64,000 nucleotides of DNA from NCBI GenBank assembly GCA_013995675.1, contig VWRR01000002.1, positions 1-64,000 of the forward strand, in the 5' to 3' direction. Each line of letters starts with the position of its first letter. Within the stretch, counting starts at the first letter, position 1. A program made the position numbers and the translations under genes. The stretch comes from Cyanidiococcus yangmingshanensis (lineage: Eukaryota; Rhodophyta; Bangiophyceae; Cyanidiales; Cyanidiaceae). Positions 61,524 to 64,000 of the stretch are shown in pieces. Under the pieces are notes generated by a model. That model searched no databases and was not told the origin of the DNA. It saw only the letters and a program-made list of their open reading frames with translations.

Positions 61524-63319
61524 TCTTCACTGCACCAAATGCAAGTCGTTGCAGAATAGAGAGAGGGAGACGCCAAGCGCGTGATATCTCCGGAACGCAG
61601 CGACTAGATCGTCACCGTTCACACACTAGATCCTCAACTCGTTGCTGCAGCTTGGGCCAGCCAGCAAAACACAAAAAACGTGCGCCACGTCCGTATCCGG
61701 TTGCCTCGCTTCGTTTCCTGGTTTTCGATCGCCCACTACTGCCGCAAGCAGCAGACAGACAGGGACACGGCCACAGCCCCTGCCGCAGCAGCAAAAACAA
61801 CCACACACTCGCTGGGGACCCTCCTACAGGAGCCCCAAACTGGCCAAACACCACAGCACCAAAAGCGCCTCGCTTATCCACTACCCAAAACGTCGTTCAT
61901 ACGTCTGCACACATGCAAACTACGTCGACTCCAGGCAAGTGCGTAGTAGAATACGGAACCTGTCGGTCTTGCTGCGATTGATTCGCTCTCGATGGCCCGC
62001 AGCGCGCCGGCGTCCACCAACGGATGCTCGTCTGAACGCCAACGGTTCTGTTGCCAGGCCATGTCGGAGGCGACCGCTGCAGAGGATCACCTACATCGTC
62101 TGTATTGTCTGCAAGACCGTTACGACCTGCATACATCATGGTTGAATCGAACTTGTTATTTATATGCTATGGGTGTATCACTTCTATGAGTTGTATACAC
62201 CAGGAGTGGTTTACCAGCATCGTCTCTATTGTCTACATGCATGGAGGGTTTACGTATCCGAGAGAACGTGGTAGGTGGTAGGGACCTCGGCAGCATTAAC
62301 CTTTACCTTCTCGCTGTTGCGGATAGGGTTCATGTGGTCGCATCACGATCCCAAAGGCATCGATGACGTCGATAGATGAGGATCGGCTGAGTGCCCAGCG
62401 TAGTTGCTATGGTGCATAAGTATGCAGGCTGAAAAGGAATCGTGATCTTTTTCGGGTTTTAACACAGACGATCCAATGGTGCATTCGTTGATGAATAAAG
62501 CATTTATGGCTTGCGGCGCTCAAGCTCAGCTTGGTAGGTGTCGAGGCAATCGAGCTGCAAATGATTGGGGATCCGATTCGCTGGCTCGCCCCTACCGAGT
62601 GGTTTACTAGAGTCAAGTTAGGGTGTTTCGATTCGGTGCCAACAGCAGCTTGTGGATAAAGTGCAAAAGGGCAATCACTTCTGGTTTGCAGCGAGAACGG
62701 TGCGCCTGACGAAGAGGATGCTAGAGGCCTGGATTTCCAGACTCCGACGAAGAACGCTTGTGCAGAAAAATCCGCGGAGTTGGCACCCACCAGATTGGTT
62801 GATCGTGATAGATGCAGCACGGATACCAACAGAAAAAACGTCATGAAGGGACAGCATGATCGGAAAGAATCAAATCGCCGGCGCTCAGCAAGGAATCCCA
62901 AAACGTATCGATAAAGTTCCAGGATATAGATGCATGGATGTACGTTCAAATCCGCGTGAACAAAATGCTGCACGTAGAAGCATGGTTGTATTTGTAAATG
63001 TGCAGGCATGAGTATGCGCGTGAATGTGTGTATGTGTTTACCTGATGAAGCGTTGATGCATCAAGTCGTGAATGCATCCCTGGTAAAACGTTCATTCATG
63101 TTTTCTGTAACGCTACCAGAGGGCTATCATCGTTCATGGCTGCAAAAGGAGCGCTGACGTGCCCGCCCGAGAGGCGCTGAATCGCAGCGTCCAGTCGCAC
63201 TCGCTGTGCGATCGTCCCAGCTAGCGGTCCGGGGACGCCCTCGTTTCCGCGAGGAACAGAGCGAGAGGAGAACAAGCCGTTGCCGAAACTGGGCGGAAAT
63301 TGGCTCTCACTGTGCCGCT
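61524..63319. other. 1.8-kb divergent region
   Basis: Upstream regions of the MAP kinase and the GRAM gene. An imperfect 18-bp repeat (ATCGTCTSTATTGTCT type) occurs near 62090 and 62218. A 200-codon minus-strand frame at 62407-63009 lacks protein-like features and is not called. Confidence 0.4.
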
Positions 63320-64000
63320 ATGGCCACCGAAGAGGGTGCTTCTCAAGTCCTCTCGTCAAAGGAGCCACTGGCGGTGGTTGCACCAAGTGAGTCGTTGGCA
63401 CCGTTAACGCCAGGCGTGTCGGAGCAACAGGCTTCGACGGCAGAGGAGCCCTTCTTCCCCGCCTCACCGGCGGAATGTGCCGAAGAGGACAAGAATGAGG
63501 TCGATGCAGCTGGAGAACAGTCTGATGATTTTTTGGCAGCGCGTCCAGTGATGGAAAGTCAGTCTGAGAAACCCTCGCTGCCAGCGGCTGCAGACGAGCT
63601 TGTCGAGCGGGCCCTCGACGAAGACCGTTCGCTTGCGTCCCTGCTCAACGCAGATGGCCCTGTACGATGGCCATCCGCTGAAACTCTGCTGCATCACGTC
63701 TCCTGTTCTCTCGAGAGGCGATATCTACTTTATCCAGGAACGATGTACATCACAGAGCGATATTTGTGTTTCAAGCTTTCAATATCACATGGCCCTTCTT
63801 TCCTGGAGGCGGCCGCTGCAGCGAGCGCGTCCGCAAGCAGCTTCCTAAGTTTTGGCTATCGGTCTAGTCCTTCAACGCGAATTGAGTCTGCTCCGGTACC
63901 GAATGACGAACAACGGACCAGCGCTGTGAACGAGAAAGAACAGTTCAGTTCGACCAGACGGGGCGATATGGACGCTTCCATTTCGCCATCCATCAACGCG
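63320..64000 (+). CDS. GRAM-domain protein, 5' part (runs off the window)
   Basis: The frame opens at ATG 63320 and has no stop before the window ends, so only the first 227 codons are seen. Residues 1-120 are acidic, Ala/Glu/Ser-rich and probably disordered. At about 128-155 the motif SCSLERRYLLYPGTMYITERYLCF matches the start of a GRAM domain (cysteine, hydrophobic L-Y-G, then M/L-Y-I-T and LCF). GRAM domains are PH-like and bind membranes, often in TBC proteins, lipid-transfer proteins and phosphatases. The GRAM fold is interrupted by an Ala/Ser-rich insert (about 164-200), after which the sequence is again disordered. The full domain order cannot be known from here. Confidence 0.7.
   Translation, partial: MATEEGASQVLSSKEPLAVVAPSESLAPLTPGVSEQQASTAEEPFFPASPAECAEEDKNEVDAAGEQSDDFLAARPVMESQSEKPSLPAAADELVERALDEDRSLASLLNADGPVRWPSAETLLHHVSCSLERRYLLYPGTMYITERYLCFKLSISHGPSFLEAAAAASASASSFLSFGYRSSPSTRIESAPVPNDEQRTSAVNEKEQFSSTRRGDMDASISPSINA

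Noticed and set aside
62407-63009. A 200-codon minus-strand open frame
   Set aside because: No protein-like features; the stretch is the likely upstream region of two divergent genes.
1-64000. CRISPR arrays, transposases, LTR elements or virus-derived genes
   Set aside because: No regular repeat-spacer array and no recognisable transposase, reverse transcriptase, integrase or capsid sequence was found.

Overview
The window looks like nuclear DNA of a unicellular red alga with a compact, intron-poor genome, most like Cyanidioschyzon or a relative. The evidence is the mix of proteins. There are eukaryotic housekeeping genes (AP-3 delta, PEX19, exosome RRP45, ORMDL, UBE2W, a MAP kinase). There are also organelle proteins with presequence-like N-termini (EGY-type site-2 protease, TACO1/YebC, lipoate ligase, peptidyl-tRNA hydrolase, a RuvC-fold nuclease). 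Coding DNA is long, uninterrupted and of moderately high GC. Genes lie on both strands, about one per 2.5 kb, with 0.3 to 2.7 kb between them. The lineage is inferred from this general picture, not from a marker gene.

Layout. 1-4080: no supportable gene. 4081-6405 (-): secreted Kelch protein with a C-terminal Hedgehog-type autoprocessing (Hint/Hog) domain. 7506-8862 (+): TBC Rab-GAP, frame broken. 9294-10250 (-) TACO1/YebC and 10470-12356 (+) EGY protease share a 220-bp divergent promoter. 12357-15059 is empty. 15060-16190 (-): unknown protein. 17790-19568 (+): CMR1/WDR76. 20504-21787 (-): RuvC-fold nuclease. 22676-24319 (-) and 24526-24939 (-): unknown proteins. 25200-26173 (+): PEX19 with a CaaX end. 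26653-27130 (-): ORMDL. 28641-30369 (+): glutamate 5-kinase. 30835-31812 (+): Pth. 32316-33869 (-): lipoate ligase. 35046-36785 (-): gamma-glutamyl-phosphate reductase. 37450-38154 (+): UCH. 39730-40293 (-): OEP21-like protein. 41602-44241 (+): AP-3 delta. 44765-46487 (+): bacterial-type Orn/Lys/Arg decarboxylase. 47329-48418 (-): GALT. 49805-50278 (+) and 51353-51916 (+): small unknown proteins. 52384-53829 (-): folylpolyglutamate synthase. 53974-55506 (-): RRP45. 56247-57029 (-): TVP15-like protein. 57776-58248 (+): UBE2W. 59970-61523 (-): TGY MAP kinase. 63320 to the end (+): start of a GRAM-domain protein.

Functional links. The two enzymes that make glutamate semialdehyde from glutamate for proline, glutamate 5-kinase and gamma-glutamyl-phosphate reductase, are separate genes only 4.7 kb apart. 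Several proteins serve membrane traffic or lipids (TBC, AP-3 delta, TVP15-like, ORMDL, GRAM), but nothing suggests they are co-regulated.

The most striking feature is that seven conserved genes change reading frame exactly once: TBC, PEX19, ORMDL, glutamate 5-kinase, Orn/Lys/Arg decarboxylase, GALT and UBE2W. In ORMDL, the decarboxylase and GALT, family spacing is restored by skipping a single base. In PEX19, glutamate 5-kinase and UBE2W, removing a GT...AG segment of 44, 19 or 26 nt also restores the frame. These could be ultra-short introns, real or programmed frameshifts, or assembly errors. RNA data would decide.
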